Shown here one piece after another: positions 9,071 to 19,070 of a stretch of 64,000 bases of DNA (its first letter is position 1; each line of letters starts with the position of its first letter). Source of the stretch: Rhabdophis nuchalis. Its lineage: Eukaryota; Chordata; Lepidosauria; Squamata; Natricidae. The position numbers and the translations under genes are program-made. The notes below the pieces were generated by a model that did no database searches, was not told the DNA's origin, and saw only the letters and a program-made list of their open reading frames with translations. The stretch is from NCBI GenBank assembly GCA_039707465.1, contig CM077643.1, forward strand, positions 248,811,919 to 248,875,918, read 5' to 3'.

Positions 9071-12022
9071 TTGGATTTCCCATCACCCGAGGTCATACCA
9101 GGTGAGGAGAAAATTCCCAAAGAATATTGGGACCTAAAGGATGCTTTCAGTGAAAGATCTTGTGATTCCCTTCCTCCTCATAGGGCTACTGACTGTTCAA
9201 TTGATTTTCTGCCTGGGGTTCAATTACCCAAACCTCGTATGTATTCAATGACCCCACGGGAGATGGAGGAATTACGTAGATTCATCGATAAAAACCTTCA
9301 AAGGGGTTTCATTGAACCAGCTAGGCCCCGTGTAGCTGCACCAGTTATGTTTAGAGAAAAGAAAGATGGCACTCTAAGATTAATACAGGACTATTCATAT
9401 CTCAACACCATTTGTGAACACAATATTTACCCCCTTCCGCTCATGAAGGACATGCTTGCTCACCTGGCTACCGGTAAGATTTTTACGAAGCTGGACTTAC
9501 GTGAAGCCTATTACAGGGTCAGGATCAAAGAGGGGGACGAATGGAAGACAGCTTTTAACTGTCCGCTCGGATGTTTCCAATTCAAAGTCCTCCCTTTCGG
9601 TCTTCAAGGTGCCCCTTCAGTGTTTATGCAACTAATAAATGAGGTTCTCCACGAGCACCTTTACAAGGGAGTTATTGTTTACATTGATGACATCGTCGTC
9701 TACTCGCAAACACACGACGAGCACGTTAAGCTAGTGCGCTCCGTATTAAATAAGTTGCGTTCCGCTGAACTTTATGCCAAACTCTCTAAGTGTGAGTTTC
9801 ACCAGGAAAGAATTGACTATTTGGGTTACCGTATCTCCTCTGAGGGAATTGAAATGGATCCTGCTAAAGTCAAGGCAGTGACGGAGTGGGCCCCTCCCCG
9901 TACCCGTAAACAATTGCAAAGTTTTTTAGGATTTGCGAATTTTTACCGCCAATTTATTCCGTCATTCGCTGATATTGCCTTGCCCATTACAAACCTTCTG
10001 AAAACAAAAGGAGAAGGCAAGCCTCGTCCAGGAACCCCTCTCAAATGGACGATGGAATGTCAGGCCGCTTTCGAAAAGCTTAAACGGTTGTTTGCGGCTG
10101 AGCCTGTTCTTAAACACCCAGATGTGAATTCCCCATTTGTGATTCAGGCGGATGCTAGTGATGTCGCGGTAGGCGCAGTCCTGTTACAACTCAATCAACA
10201 TGGCCAATTGCAACCCTGTGCTTACACATCTCGGAAACTCACTGCGTCCGAACGCGGTTGGGCGATTTGGGAAAAGGAGGCTTTTGCTGTTCGGTGGCCT
10301 CTCATGACTTGGCGACATTTTCTTGAGGGTGCCCCACATCCTTTCGAGGTCTGGACTGACCATAAAAATTTGGAAGCTCTTACCTCCTCTCGGAAATTGT
10401 CCCCAAGGCAACTTCGTTGGTCTCACCATTTCCATCGTTTCAATTTCCACCTCAAATACATTCCTGGGGGGAAAAATTTTATGGCTGATGCACTTTCCAG
10501 ATTGCCTCAATATGATGTGTCTAAGCTCACCATAGTACAACCGATAATGCCACTCGCTTTACCTGCTACTCCAGTATCTACTATAACCCAAACTACTGTC
10601 CAAACTACTCCACCTGCTGACCTGATTGCTCGTATTAAGGATGAATTACTTACTGATGATTGGTATTCAACTCATTCAGGTGATTGTACTACCAGAGACG
10701 ATCTTCCCTGGATTGGTTCTAAAATATATGTTCCTGCTACATTACGTCCTTTTGTCTTGCAACGAGCACACGACTCACGTTTAGCTGGTCATTTCGGTTT
10801 CGTTAAAACTATTCATCTTATCAAGAGACAGTTCTGGTGGCCATCAATGAAGAAAGATGTTGAATCGTATATTGCCAGTTGCCCTGTATGTGCGGCTTCA
10901 AAACGTGCGCCGGGTAAGCCACAGGGTCTTCTCCAGTCTGTGGCTACGCCGGAAAGGCCTTGGAAGGAAATTTCAATGGACTTTATAGTTGATCTTCCGC
11001 CCAGTCAGGGTTATACCGTTATCTGGGTAGTTACCGATCTTTTTTCTAAACAAGTTCATTTTGTCCCCTGTACTAAAATTCCTTCTTCCAAATCTCTGGC
11101 CCGACTGTTCGTTTCCCATATCTATCGTTTTCATGGCGTCCCGCAACGCATCATCTCCGATAGAGGAACCCAATTTACTTCCCATTTTTGGAAGGAGTTT
11201 TTGAGACTGATTGGCTCCGCCCAAAGCTTAAGCTCCGCCTACCACCCTCAGACGAATGGATCTTGTGAGAGGGTTAATTCCGTCCTCGAACAGTACTTAC
11301 GCTGCTTTATTAATTTTCAACAAGATGATTGGGCTGATCTTCTCATACATGCCGAAGTTGCGTATAATAACTCTGTTCACTCCAGTACGAATATGACCCC
11401 TTTTAAAATCATCTACGGACAGGACTTTGTACCCATACCCGAACTGCCTCACGTCTCGCCGACGGTTCCCTCTTTATCTGAATGGTCCTCTCGACTATCT
11501 TCTGTTTGGCCGGTTCTCCGGAAAACTTTAAACGATGCCCATGACTCGCACAAATTGTACGCTGATAGGAAACGAGCAGTCCCTCCCAACTACAAAGTTG
11601 GTGATCAGGTTTATGTATCTACCAAAAATTTGGATAGCCCCCAAAAATGCAAGAAGCTGGGTCCCAAATTTATTGGACCTTTCACGATCACCAAAATTAT
11701 CAGCTCTGTGTCGGTCCGTTTGGATCTCCCCAAGACCTATCGGCGGCTATACCCTGTATTCCATGTTCATTTACTGAAACCTGCTCGTACCTCTCATCTC
11801 CGCAAGAGATTGCCTGATGCTCCTACACCTACCTTGGTGTATGGTCATCATCATTACGAGGTGCGAGACATTTTGGACTCCAGGATCCGCAGAAATAAAA
11901 CTCAGTTCCTGGTCATGTGGAAAGATTTCCCCCCTTCTCACAACGAATGGGTGGATAAAGAGCATCTCAAAGCTCCTAAACTGGTACGCCAGTTTTATGC
12001 CAAGTATCCACACAAACCTTGA
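9071..12022 (+). CDS. pol: Pol polyprotein: RT, RNase H, integrase, chromodomain
   Basis: 983 codons from a TTG at 9071; the frame is open back to 8948 and has no ATG before residue 57. Expression therefore probably needs a shift from gag-pro, whose frame lies one base behind. Reverse transcriptase: D142 in KLDLREAYY and YIDD at 204-207. RNase H: D361, E403, D430 and DALSR at 472-476. Integrase: zinc-binding H567, H574, C604, C607; catalytic D637, D697, E733 (35 residues between the last two); GPF at 869-871. A chromodomain at about 928-967 keeps the aromatic pattern Y929, W950, W960 and could guide integration to modified chromatin. No internal stop or frameshift is seen, and length and order are typical for chromoviruses. 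The enzymes copy the RNA to DNA and insert it in the nucleus. Confidence 0.95.
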   Translation: MDFPSPEVIPGEEKIPKEYWDLKDAFSERSCDSLPPHRATDCSIDFLPGVQLPKPRMYSMTPREMEELRRFIDKNLQRGFIEPARPRVAAPVMFREKKDGTLRLIQDYSYLNTICEHNIYPLPLMKDMLAHLATGKIFTKLDLREAYYRVRIKEGDEWKTAFNCPLGCFQFKVLPFGLQGAPSVFMQLINEVLHEHLYKGVIVYIDDIVVYSQTHDEHVKLVRSVLNKLRSAELYAKLSKCEFHQERIDYLGYRISSEGIEMDPAKVKAVTEWAPPRTRKQLQSFLGFANFYRQFIPSFADIALPITNLLKTKGEGKPRPGTPLKWTMECQAAFEKLKRLFAAEPVLKHPDVNSPFVIQADASDVAVGAVLLQLNQHGQLQPCAYTSRKLTASERGWAIWEKEAFAVRWPLMTWRHFLEGAPHPFEVWTDHKNLEALTSSRKLSPRQLRWSHHFHRFNFHLKYIPGGKNFMADALSRLPQYDVSKLTIVQPIMPLALPATPVSTITQTTVQTTPPADLIARIKDELLTDDWYSTHSGDCTTRDDLPWIGSKIYVPATLRPFVLQRAHDSRLAGHFGFVKTIHLIKRQFWWPSMKKDVESYIASCPVCAASKRAPGKPQGLLQSVATPERPWKEISMDFIVDLPPSQGYTVIWVVTDLFSKQVHFVPCTKIPSSKSLARLFVSHIYRFHGVPQRIISDRGTQFTSHFWKEFLRLIGSAQSLSSAYHPQTNGSCERVNSVLEQYLRCFINFQQDDWADLLIHAEVAYNNSVHSSTNMTPFKIIYGQDFVPIPELPHVSPTVPSLSEWSSRLSSVWPVLRKTLNDAHDSHKLYADRKRAVPPNYKVGDQVYVSTKNLDSPQKCKKLGPKFIGPFTITKIISSVSVRLDLPKTYRRLYPVFHVHLLKPARTSHLRKRLPDAPTPTLVYGHHHYEVRDILDSRIRRNKTQFLVMWKDFPPSHNEWVDKEHLKAPKLVRQFYAKYPHKP

Positions 12023-12137
12023 CTCTTTTTCTTTCTCCTCTCCGTTGTTTTGTCTCTCCCTTCTTCTCTTTCAGGTGTAGCCTCTCGTATGCCTATTGCT
12101 GCCCTGGATTTCCCGCTGTTCCTGGAGGAGGTCCGGA
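12023..12137 (+). promoter_or_regulatory. 3' untranslated segment with polypurine tract
   Basis: A pyrimidine-rich 3' UTR is followed by GGAGGAGG at 12124-12131, six bases before the 3' LTR. This is the likely plus-strand primer. The gap is slightly longer than usual, so the purine tract call is moderate. Confidence 0.6.
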
Positions 12138-12503
12138 TGTCAGTCTCGCTAGTTCCTGCTTCGCTGCCATGGAAACGGGGAGGGTGGGGGGTTTGGGGTG
12201 AATGTGTTCTGCTGGTGGACAATGTTGATGTTTCGTGTTATCTCCTGTTTAACGGACCTGCATTCCAGGATGGTGAAGACCTGCCCACCTGATGTTGGAG
12301 ATGGCTGCATATTGGACAATGCACAGGGGGGGTTTGGGGATTGGGATGGGCTTAAGCTTAATACTTTCTGTTCGCGCCTAAACTATTCATTCTCAGCTTT
12401 ACTTGGTCTGTACGCTATTGTAACTTAGTAAAAGGAGCCTTAACATTTCAAAATAATGTCTAAGTGTGGTCTTTCCTGAGTCAACGAAGAAACAGGCCTG
12501 ACA
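12138..12503 (+). repeat. 3' LTR of the gypsy element
   Basis: 366 bp, the same as the 5' LTR except a12442 for g7111. It is followed by the CAGAG target duplication at 12504-12508. Confidence 0.95.
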
Positions 12504-12671
12504 CAGAGTCTAGTGGACGGCACCCGGAGAAGTCCCTCTCTGTGGGAGCGAATCGGCCGTGAGGATGTATGAGGCAGGATCCGATCCCGCAGATAGCTAG
12601 GTCCCAAGCCATGGAGCGCTTTAAAAATGATGACTAATACCTTGAAGCGCACCCGGAAGACGACAGGCCAT
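12504..12671 (-). pseudogene. L2-type LINE ORF2 fragment, proximal part (interrupted)
   Basis: The minus strand encodes FRVRFKVLVIIFKALHGLGPSYLRDR and RPIRSHREGLLRVPS, the block that precedes the piece at 6651-6806. The reading frame enters the gypsy LTR at 12503. Together the two pieces show an L2 copy cut by the retrotransposon. Confidence 0.75.
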
Positions 12672-12937
12672 TTATGACCATTTTTCACACTTGCAACCAT
12701 TTCAATAACCCGTGGTGTCCCAGAGTCATGTGATACCCTTTTATGCCCTGCTGACAAGCTAAGTCAATGGGGAAACCAGATTTATTCAACAAGCGAGTTA
12801 CTCACTTAACAATTGCAGTGATTCACTTAACAACGGGGGCAAGAAAGGTTGTAAATGAGGCAAACTCCCTTAACAAATATCTCGCTATACCACAGAAATT
12901 TTGGGGTCAATTGTGGTCGTATGTCAACAATTACCTG

Positions 12938-13630
12938 CAATGTAGTTTCTTTCTCTCAAAGTCTTTCTCTTAAAGTTTAGGTTTTGTTGTTGTTGTTGTT
13001 TTAATTTAACATAAAACCTGCCCAGGAAAAACTGATCAGTTCTTCAAAGTACTCCAAGATTCATGACAATAAAAAGAGGGTGGATTCTTGGAATAGCCCT
13101 CCAGATCAAAGCAACCGGATGCAAATGCATCTTGGTTTGTTCTCTGCAAAGATCTTTATAGGACCGGCTTTACTGATTGTACGGAAGAATTTCATATATT
13201 TCTGCGGGACTTTACACAAATTATATGGCAGAAAATCACAAATAATACTGCTCAAGTTTCATCCATCAGTTTGATAGCGTTCCCCACCCACCCACCCACA
13301 CACACTTATAGGATCATCTTTCTTGGGCCATTTCTATAGCTTCTCCTTCCAAAACTTTGCGTAAGCACATGTGTGAACACCCACCCTCATTCACACATGC
13401 ATGTGAGTGCATACTAATGAAATTTAGAGTGTCCATTTTTCAGGTTTCAAACAACTCAGGGCAAAACAATCATGGGGATTTCTCTTCCCCTTCTCCTTCC
13501 AACTCCTTGTAGAGGCTTTGCCTCTACTACATTATCTTCTCCTACTCTTGATAACTCAAGTGCATATGTTTTTCAGATGCCTCTAATGTCCATAGGGTTG
13601 TTTGACAGAGCATTTCCTATGTAATTTAAG
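12938..13630. other. no recognised feature
   Basis: Mostly AT-rich DNA, with a (TTG)n stretch near 12982-13000 and a CCCA/CACA stretch near 13284-13306. No ORF of note. Confidence 0.4.
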
Positions 13631-13631
13631 C

Positions 13632-13645
13632 GGGGGGGGGGGGGG
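13632..13645 (+). repeat. poly-G tract (G14)
   Basis: Fourteen consecutive G on the plus strand. Confidence 0.95.
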
Positions 13646-14186
13646 AGAGACAGAAAACAACAATGGAGATCTAGGCAAGTGTGAACATCCGAGGTGCCTC
13701 TGCACAACATATTCAGTCTTCGGTTGGAACAGCATCTTGTCTTACAGACACACCCTGAAGTGCAAAGAGTATGCATTTATCACAAGGCTACAGTATGTGA
13801 AAGCCATTGGACTTTTTCAATAAGTGATTTCAATGTTTTTATTAAGATCATATGGAAAGTATAACTTCTGCATTCCTGCATGTTTACTGTACTTTCTCCC
13901 TTACAGGCTGGCTGTCAGAGGAAGGAGAGGGGGGATGGGATGGGACTCTGCAGAGCCAGAAAAAAAAAGAATGTAAAATAAAAGGACAACCTTTCATGAA
14001 TGCCATCAAAGCTATGAGATCTCTCAGTTAATAGAATCAGGGAATGGCAAAGGGAAGCACTTCTGCTGAGAAGCCAAGCAGAAAGAAGGCTGGGTTCTCC
14101 ATGCCTTCCAGGCTGACACTGAAGCTCCACCATGTCTTTGCCTGTGGACCTGCCTCCACCAGGAAAGACAGATAACTCTGAAAGTA
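13646..14186. other. no recognised feature
   Basis: No family resemblance, terminal repeats or simple repeats beyond a short poly-A near 13962. Confidence 0.4.
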
Positions 14187-14195
14187 CCCAAGGAA

Positions 14196-14557
14196 GAGGG
14201 ATATGGTGGCTCAGTGACTAAGACGTTGAACTTGTCGATCAGAAAGGTCAGCAGTTTGGTGGTTCGAATCCCTAATGCTGTGTAACGGAGTGAGATCTTG
14301 TTACTTGTCCCAGCTTCTGCCAACCTAGCATTTCGAAAGCATGTAAAAATGCAAGTAGAAAAAATAGGAACCACCTTTGGTGGGAAGGTAACAGCATTCT
14401 GTGCACCTTCAGCATTTAGTCATGCCAGCCACATGACCACAGAGATTTCTTTGGACAGCACTGGCTCTTCGGCTTTGAAACGGAGATGAGCACCACCCCC
14501 TAGAGTCAGGAACAACTAGCACATATGTGCAAGGGGAACCTATACTCTTATCTTTTG
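14196..14557 (+). mobile_element. tRNA-derived SINE (family with 'cacatgaccac' body), full length
   Basis: A 5' tRNA-like head carries an A box (ggtggctcagtgac, near 14204) and a B box (ggttcgaatccct, near 14261). A conserved body follows, with the tail aggggaacctatactctta. It is flanked by a 9-bp target duplication cccaaggaa (14187-14195 and 14558-14566). Copies of the same family are at 35185 and 41829. The head is a pol III promoter, not a functional tRNA. Confidence 0.85.
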
Positions 14558-14652
14558 CCCAAGGAATTGTCAGATGGACTCTATTTTGGCCTGGGGGACA
14601 AAAAGCAATTCCCAGCTTCCCATTTTTCATTTGCAACACAAGAATAACTATA

Positions 14653-14867
14653 GCAATAGCACTTAGACTTTTATGTATCACTTCATAGCCCTCTCTGAGC
14701 AGTTTACAGAGTCAGCCTATTGTCCCCAATAATTTGGGTCCTCATTTTACCCACCTTGGAAAGATGGAAGGCTGAGTCGACCTTGACTCGGTCAGGATCG
14801 AATTCTTGGCAGTGAGCTGAATTAGCCTGAAATACTGCATTCTAACCACTGAGCCACCATGGCTCCT
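14653..14867 (-). mobile_element. Sauria-type SINE
   Basis: On the minus strand it begins ggagccatggtggctcagtgg (A box) followed by a B-box-like region. The body has the conserved ggtgggtaaaatgaggaccca segment known from squamate Sauria SINEs. A target duplication aataactata/aatgactata (14643-14652 and 14868-14877) has one mismatch. Related copies lie at 24525 and 36500. Confidence 0.85.
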
Positions 14868-14877
14868 AATGACTATA

Positions 14878-15576
14878 ATGACAATTAAGGTGGTGATGAC
14901 AATTGCTCTATTTTGAGGGCTGGTGCTGTTCCAAGAATTTTGGAAAGAATGTGTATTGAATAAAGGTGTATGTCAAAGATAGGCATCTTGATGACCTTTG
15001 GCTATTTTTCACTGCAGCTTCCACAGTTCTTTTGTCTTGGCTCTCCTAGTTGAAATCACAAGTGTCTTGAGTAGGAATCGGGTTGTTTCTCCCACTATAT
15101 AACATGGCTTGGGAAAGGTTTCATCTTGTTCACAACCAAAAAAGAGGCAGTGAGACCACTTCATCCACTTTTTCAAGTAGAGGGGAATTCTTAGGTGTTT
15201 GCTTCTGCAATGAAGACTTTACAATTTTCAGATGTAGTAGAGGTTAACCTTTCTCTCATACCTTAAATGTTTCTTTTTAATTCAGCTACTTATTGCAATA
15301 AGCAGTTGGTCATCTGACTCTCCATCTGAATCCTTCACAATGCTCTGAGAGGGTACACATTGAGGGTGATATAGGGAGGGGAAGGAAATTGAGACCTCCA
15401 AGAAGATGAAAATGAGGAATTCTACAAAATTCTACAAAGTGGCTTCTCCCACTTTTCCTGCCAGCAATTTTTTTAAAAAAATGAAACATTTCAGAGAATG
15501 CCACAAGAATTTCTGTTCATGTTTCTGAGCAATGCTAAATATAATGAATTTTGCCCTATAAAAAGTCATTGAATCT
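14878..15576. other. no recognised feature
   Basis: AT-rich, no visible repeat hallmark or coding potential. Confidence 0.4.
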
Positions 15577-15900
15577 AGAATGGAATGGAATGGAATGGAA
15601 TGGAATGGAATAGAATAGAATAGAATAGAATAGAATAGAATAGTTTATTGGCCAAATGTAATTGAACACACAAGGGATTTGTCTTGCGTGCATATGCTTT
15701 CAGTGTACATTAAAAGAAAGATACATTCATCAAGAATCATAAGGTACAACACTTAATGATAGTCATAGGGTACAAATAAGCAATCTGGAAACAATCAATA
15801 TCAATATAAATCATAAGGCTATAAGCAACAAAGTTACAAGTCATGCAGTCATAAGTGGGAGGAGATGGGTGATATGGACGGGTTAGCCAACCGTATCATC
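15577..15900 (-). mobile_element. LINE 3' end with (AGAAT)n tail
   Basis: A compound microsatellite of ggaat and agaat pentamers (15577-15644) directly precedes a conserved segment beginning tttattggccaaatgtaattg. The same segment, with the same tail type and orientation, recurs at 30561 and 30936. It fits a LINE 3' UTR on the minus strand with a pentameric tail, as described for CR1/L3-type LINEs of snakes. No coding sequence is retained, so the clade is inferred. Confidence 0.65.
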
Positions 15901-17655
15901 AGCAGATCACCCTATCTCTACTCATGTTTCTAGATCTTTAATTAATTCACATGATTAACATTGTTTCAGCAGGGAGACAAAAGGTAATTAAATTGTTAAC
16001 TCCAGGATTTTCATAATAATAATGTCAACTACACAATTTTGAGACCTATGCTGGTATGCAATTATTTCTAAAATGCTTATTGGTGAGAGTGAGATTGATG
16101 GTGATAAACTACATAATCACAGGACTAAAGAAAGCCCCTACCTGCTAATATTTCAACATCAGTGAATTTCAGCGGGCATCACATTGTGCAACTTAGTGGC
16201 TGTTTTAAGAAAGCTGCACATTAAAGTTATTATGCAGCTGCAAATATTTTCAGAGCCATTGGAAAATCATGGGCATCTTTAATGAACAGCTAAATGTTTC
16301 CAAATCTTTTCTGAAGCACCGACCATAGCCTAGTGACCCTAGTCACACAGAATCATAAAAGATTGCTAACATAAAAAGTTAAAATAATTAATTAGGAAGG
16401 AGGACTCTGTAGTTGTCCAGAGGTTGCTGAACTTCAAGTCTCAGAATCCCTCTCCAAAATTAGATGTCAGTTTCTAAAGGTTTTTTTTAAAAAAACACTA
16501 AGAAGATACTTTCCAAAATTACTTCAGTACTTAAGGAGCAAATGGAACAATTAAGATTAAAGCAATTGTGACCAGCATTTTTTATTCATTATTTTTTTAG
16601 GGTGATGTAGTTAAAAATGAAGTATTTTTGGAGAATCACAGATTGTTCATGAAGAAAGGAATCCAATGCATTTTAATATTTTGAGGCACATTAATATTTG
16701 CAGAATTGAATTAATGTATAAGATCATATTAATCAATGACACAAGCATTGCAACATTAAAATTAATGTGCATATTGACCTGGGTGTGAAAAACTAATAGG
16801 GAATACAAGTTTCACCTCTTTGAAAAAAAATTATGACCGTAAAATGAGCTTCACATTTCAGATATTGTCCTTTCCTTTATAATAATACTCTCTTCAATTT
16901 TACAAGCTCTGTATTATTTTTAAATTTTTAAAAAAACACTATGAAGTTCATGTTTTATTGTTCCTTACAGTTACATAAATTACATTTGGCCAACATAAAT
17001 GTAATTCCTACTGTGTGAACTGGGAACCCTGAATGTTGGTTTTCCTCAAGTTATAAACAATGTGAAGATATGTTATACTGGGTCACAATTTTCCACCATA
17101 CAGCAAAATATATAACTCACTTTTAATAACAAAACTGCATATATCATTAAAGTTTCCTGCTCAGGCGAGCTCATATTATGTTACATTGCACAGCAAGGCA
17201 TATCCTTTCTCTACACCACTGTTTCTACAATATTGTTTAAGTGAATGAAAAATATTTCACTGTTCCATTAACAAAACAGTTGTCATTCTGAAAAAAAATT
17301 CAAATATGTTGGTATTTTTATGAGATGTATTGTTAAGTATGGAGTTTTTCATAAGTAATTGTTTTCGTAGCTCCATTGATACTCAAAACATTTTTTTAAA
17401 AAAAGTATGAAATGCTTTTTTCTGCACAAATCATTTACACTTTTCAAGCATATGCTTTATTAATTTCTAGGACCGATGATCAGATTTGAATGCACTGAAT
17501 TTTCCCCATCGGTGATACTGATCGATTGAAACCTACTCTACACCTACTGAAAATCTTACATATCTCTGGTTCTCATTCTGATTCAGAATGCATCTCTGCA
17601 CTTACCTTCTATCTCACAGCTTAGCAACCCATCCCGGACACCTTTATTTTTGCAC
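15901..17655. other. long AT-rich unique-looking stretch
   Basis: 1.7 kb without ORFs, terminal repeats or microsatellites. The region 16140-16330 and 16600-16780 reads as well-structured single-copy sequence and is a possible conserved noncoding segment. This cannot be judged without alignment. Confidence 0.35.
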
Positions 17656-17663
17656 AGCGCAGC

Positions 17664-17963
17664 CAGTGGTGGGATGCTGCCAGTTTAACAACTGATTTGG
17701 TGAGGCACATGCAAGCACACTTTGCACATGTGCCTAAAGCACTTGCACACAGCGCTGAAAATGGAGCATTTAGGAGCTCAGCTGCTTACCTTCCAATGAT
17801 AAGTAGAACAGTGGGGGACAAAATGAGCTGTGCACGCGATTGAGATGAGCTAGAAAGCAGGAAATAAAAGACAAGATAGGGCAGGGCAGGGGAGCAGGGC
17901 CCAGCTGAACGTCAGAGCTACCATTCCCCCAAATCAGTCTGAACCGGCAAAATACCACCTCTG
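17664..17963 (+). mobile_element. hAT-type non-autonomous element
   Basis: 300 bp, starting CAGTGGTGGGATGCTGCCAG and ending AAAATACCACCTCTG. The 8-bp target duplication has one mismatch (agcgcagc at 17656-17663, agtgcagc at 17964-17971). Related ends occur at 59045. No transposase. Confidence 0.7.
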
Positions 17964-18140
17964 AGTGCAGCATTCTGTTGTAAAAATTAGATATAAGTCC
18001 ATCACTTTTCAATGACATATTTAGTTTACATTATATAAATGAAAACTGGATCTAAAATAAGCACATAGTATGTAGGGGGAGCTTAAAGTCATTGAGTAAA
18101 ATTCGAGAACCACTTATACCATGGCACGGCTCCTCATTAT

Positions 18141-18304
18141 TTGCGAGACCGTCTCCTACCCCATACATCCCTTCGGCTGATTCGCTCGCATAGAGAGGGA
18201 CTTCTCCGGGTGCCGTCTGATGGGCAATGCCGGTTGGCGACCCCCAGAGGAAGAGCCTTCTCTGTGGCGGGCCCAGCCCTCTGGAACGACCTGCCCCCCG
18301 AACT
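18141..18304 (+). pseudogene. L2-type LINE ORF2 C-terminal fragment (interrupted)
   Basis: Plus strand encodes RDRLLPHTSLRLIRSHREGL and then RAFSVAGPALWNDLPPEL, where the inserted inverted L2 breaks the frame. The missing tail of the block continues after 18746. Confidence 0.75.
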
Positions 18305-18745
18305 CATTTCATTCATTTTATTTTATTACATTTATATCCCGCCCTTCTCCACAGAGGACCCAGGGCGGTGCACAGAAAATTTAAAAAACATACACAATAG
18401 AAAATAGACAAATAATTTAAAATATATATTAAATAATCCCCAATCCTGTGCTAAAAACCAATTATTAAAAACCCAATTTAAAACTTTTCTAAAAGTCCCC
18501 ATGGGAGGTTAGGCTAGGCCGGCTTGATGGAAAAAATATGTCTTTAAACATTTGCGGAAGAGGCGGAGGTCGGTGATGGTCCGGAGTTCAGGGGGTAGGT
18601 CGTTCCAAAGGGCAGGGCCCGCCACAGAGAAGGCTCTTCCCCTGGGTGTCGCCAGTCGGCATTGTCCGGCCGACGGCACCCTGAGAAGGCCCTCTCTGTG
18701 GGAGCGGATCGGTCTAAGGGATGTATGGGGCAGGAGATGGTCTCC
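18305..18745 (-). mobile_element. L2-type LINE 3' end nested in another L2
   Basis: Minus-strand copy with a TTTTA-rich tail (18305-18330), 3' hairpin (18338-18372) and ORF2 C-terminal block running to 18745. It is truncated at its 5' end. It lies in inverted orientation within the plus-strand copy, so the two form a large imperfect inverted repeat. Confidence 0.8.
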
Positions 18746-19070
18746 GGACCACCACGGACCTCCGCCTCTTCCGCCAACGTTTGAAGACCTATTTCTTCCA
18801 TCTAACCGGCCTAGCCTAGCCTAGCCTTCGAGAGCACCTTCACAGACTGAGTCTTAAATTGTTTTAATTTGATTTTAATTTGTGGGTAATTTTTAGGGAG
18901 CTGTTTTTAGCACAGGACACTTTAATTTAATTAGATTTTATTGTTCGCAGTTTTATCTATTTATTATTTATATGTTTGTATCTCCGCTTTTTAACTTCCT
19001 GTGCACCGCCCTGAGTCCCTTCAGGGAGATAGGCGCGGTATAAAAATTAAATAAATTCAAATTCAAATTC

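Larger units (their letters stand above)
6807..12503 (+). mobile_element. Ty3/Gypsy chromovirus LTR retrotransposon, near-intact, 5.7 kb
   Basis: Complete element: 5' LTR, primer-binding region, gag-pro ORF, pol ORF, purine tract, 3' LTR. The target duplication is CAGAG (6802-6806 and 12504-12508). The order RT, RNase H, integrase places it in Ty3/Gypsy, and the C-terminal chromodomain in the chromovirus branch that includes vertebrate Sushi-type elements. There is no env. The LTRs differ at one visible site (g7111 versus a12442), so insertion is recent relative to every other element here. Its base composition and long open frames stand out from the surrounding decayed repeats. Whether it is active depends on how the one-base offset between the two ORFs is resolved. 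Confidence 0.95.
6455..12671 (-). mobile_element. L2-type LINE 3' end, split by the gypsy element
   Basis: Middle layer of the nest. L2 sequence occupies 6455-6806 and 12504-12671, about 515 bp in all. On the minus strand it holds the ORF2 C-terminal block and the 3' hairpin (6481-6520) with a tail of tgaatgaatgca type at 6455-6470. A 6-bp duplication ttatga (6449-6454 and 12672-12677) flanks it. The copy is 5'-truncated. Confidence 0.8.
6380..12937 (-). mobile_element. Tigger-like DNA transposon, split by nested L2 and gypsy elements
   Basis: Outermost layer of a three-level nest. The left part (6380-6454) and right part (12672-12937) together reproduce the Tigger-like element found at 1328 and 42158. 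The left flank has TA at 6378-6379; the right flank has decayed to CA. It has no coding capacity. The L2 LINE (6455-12671) interrupts it within the conserved ttatgacc stretch. Confidence 0.75.
18105..19070 (+). mobile_element. L2-type LINE 3' end, split by an inverted L2 copy
   Basis: Plus-strand parts are 18105-18304 and 18746-19070. They carry the ORF2 C-terminus, the 3' UTR, the 3' hairpin (caccgccctgagtcc near 19005) and a taaattcaaattc tail. A second L2 in minus orientation occupies 18305-18745. The junctions fall within the coding end (after CCCGAACTC, before CGGACCACC). Confidence 0.8.

Noticed and set aside
10184..10540. 118-residue minus-strand ORF
   Set aside because: Shadow of the pol reading frame on the opposite strand.
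12023..12137. Possible env or additional ORF between pol and the 3' LTR
   Set aside because: Only 115 bp of pyrimidine-rich untranslated sequence is present; the element has no envelope gene.
14196..14290. tRNA-like A and B boxes (also near 35190 and in the Sauria SINEs)
   Set aside because: They are pol III promoters of SINE heads. The cloverleaf is degenerate and the sequence continues into a SINE body, so they are not tRNA genes.
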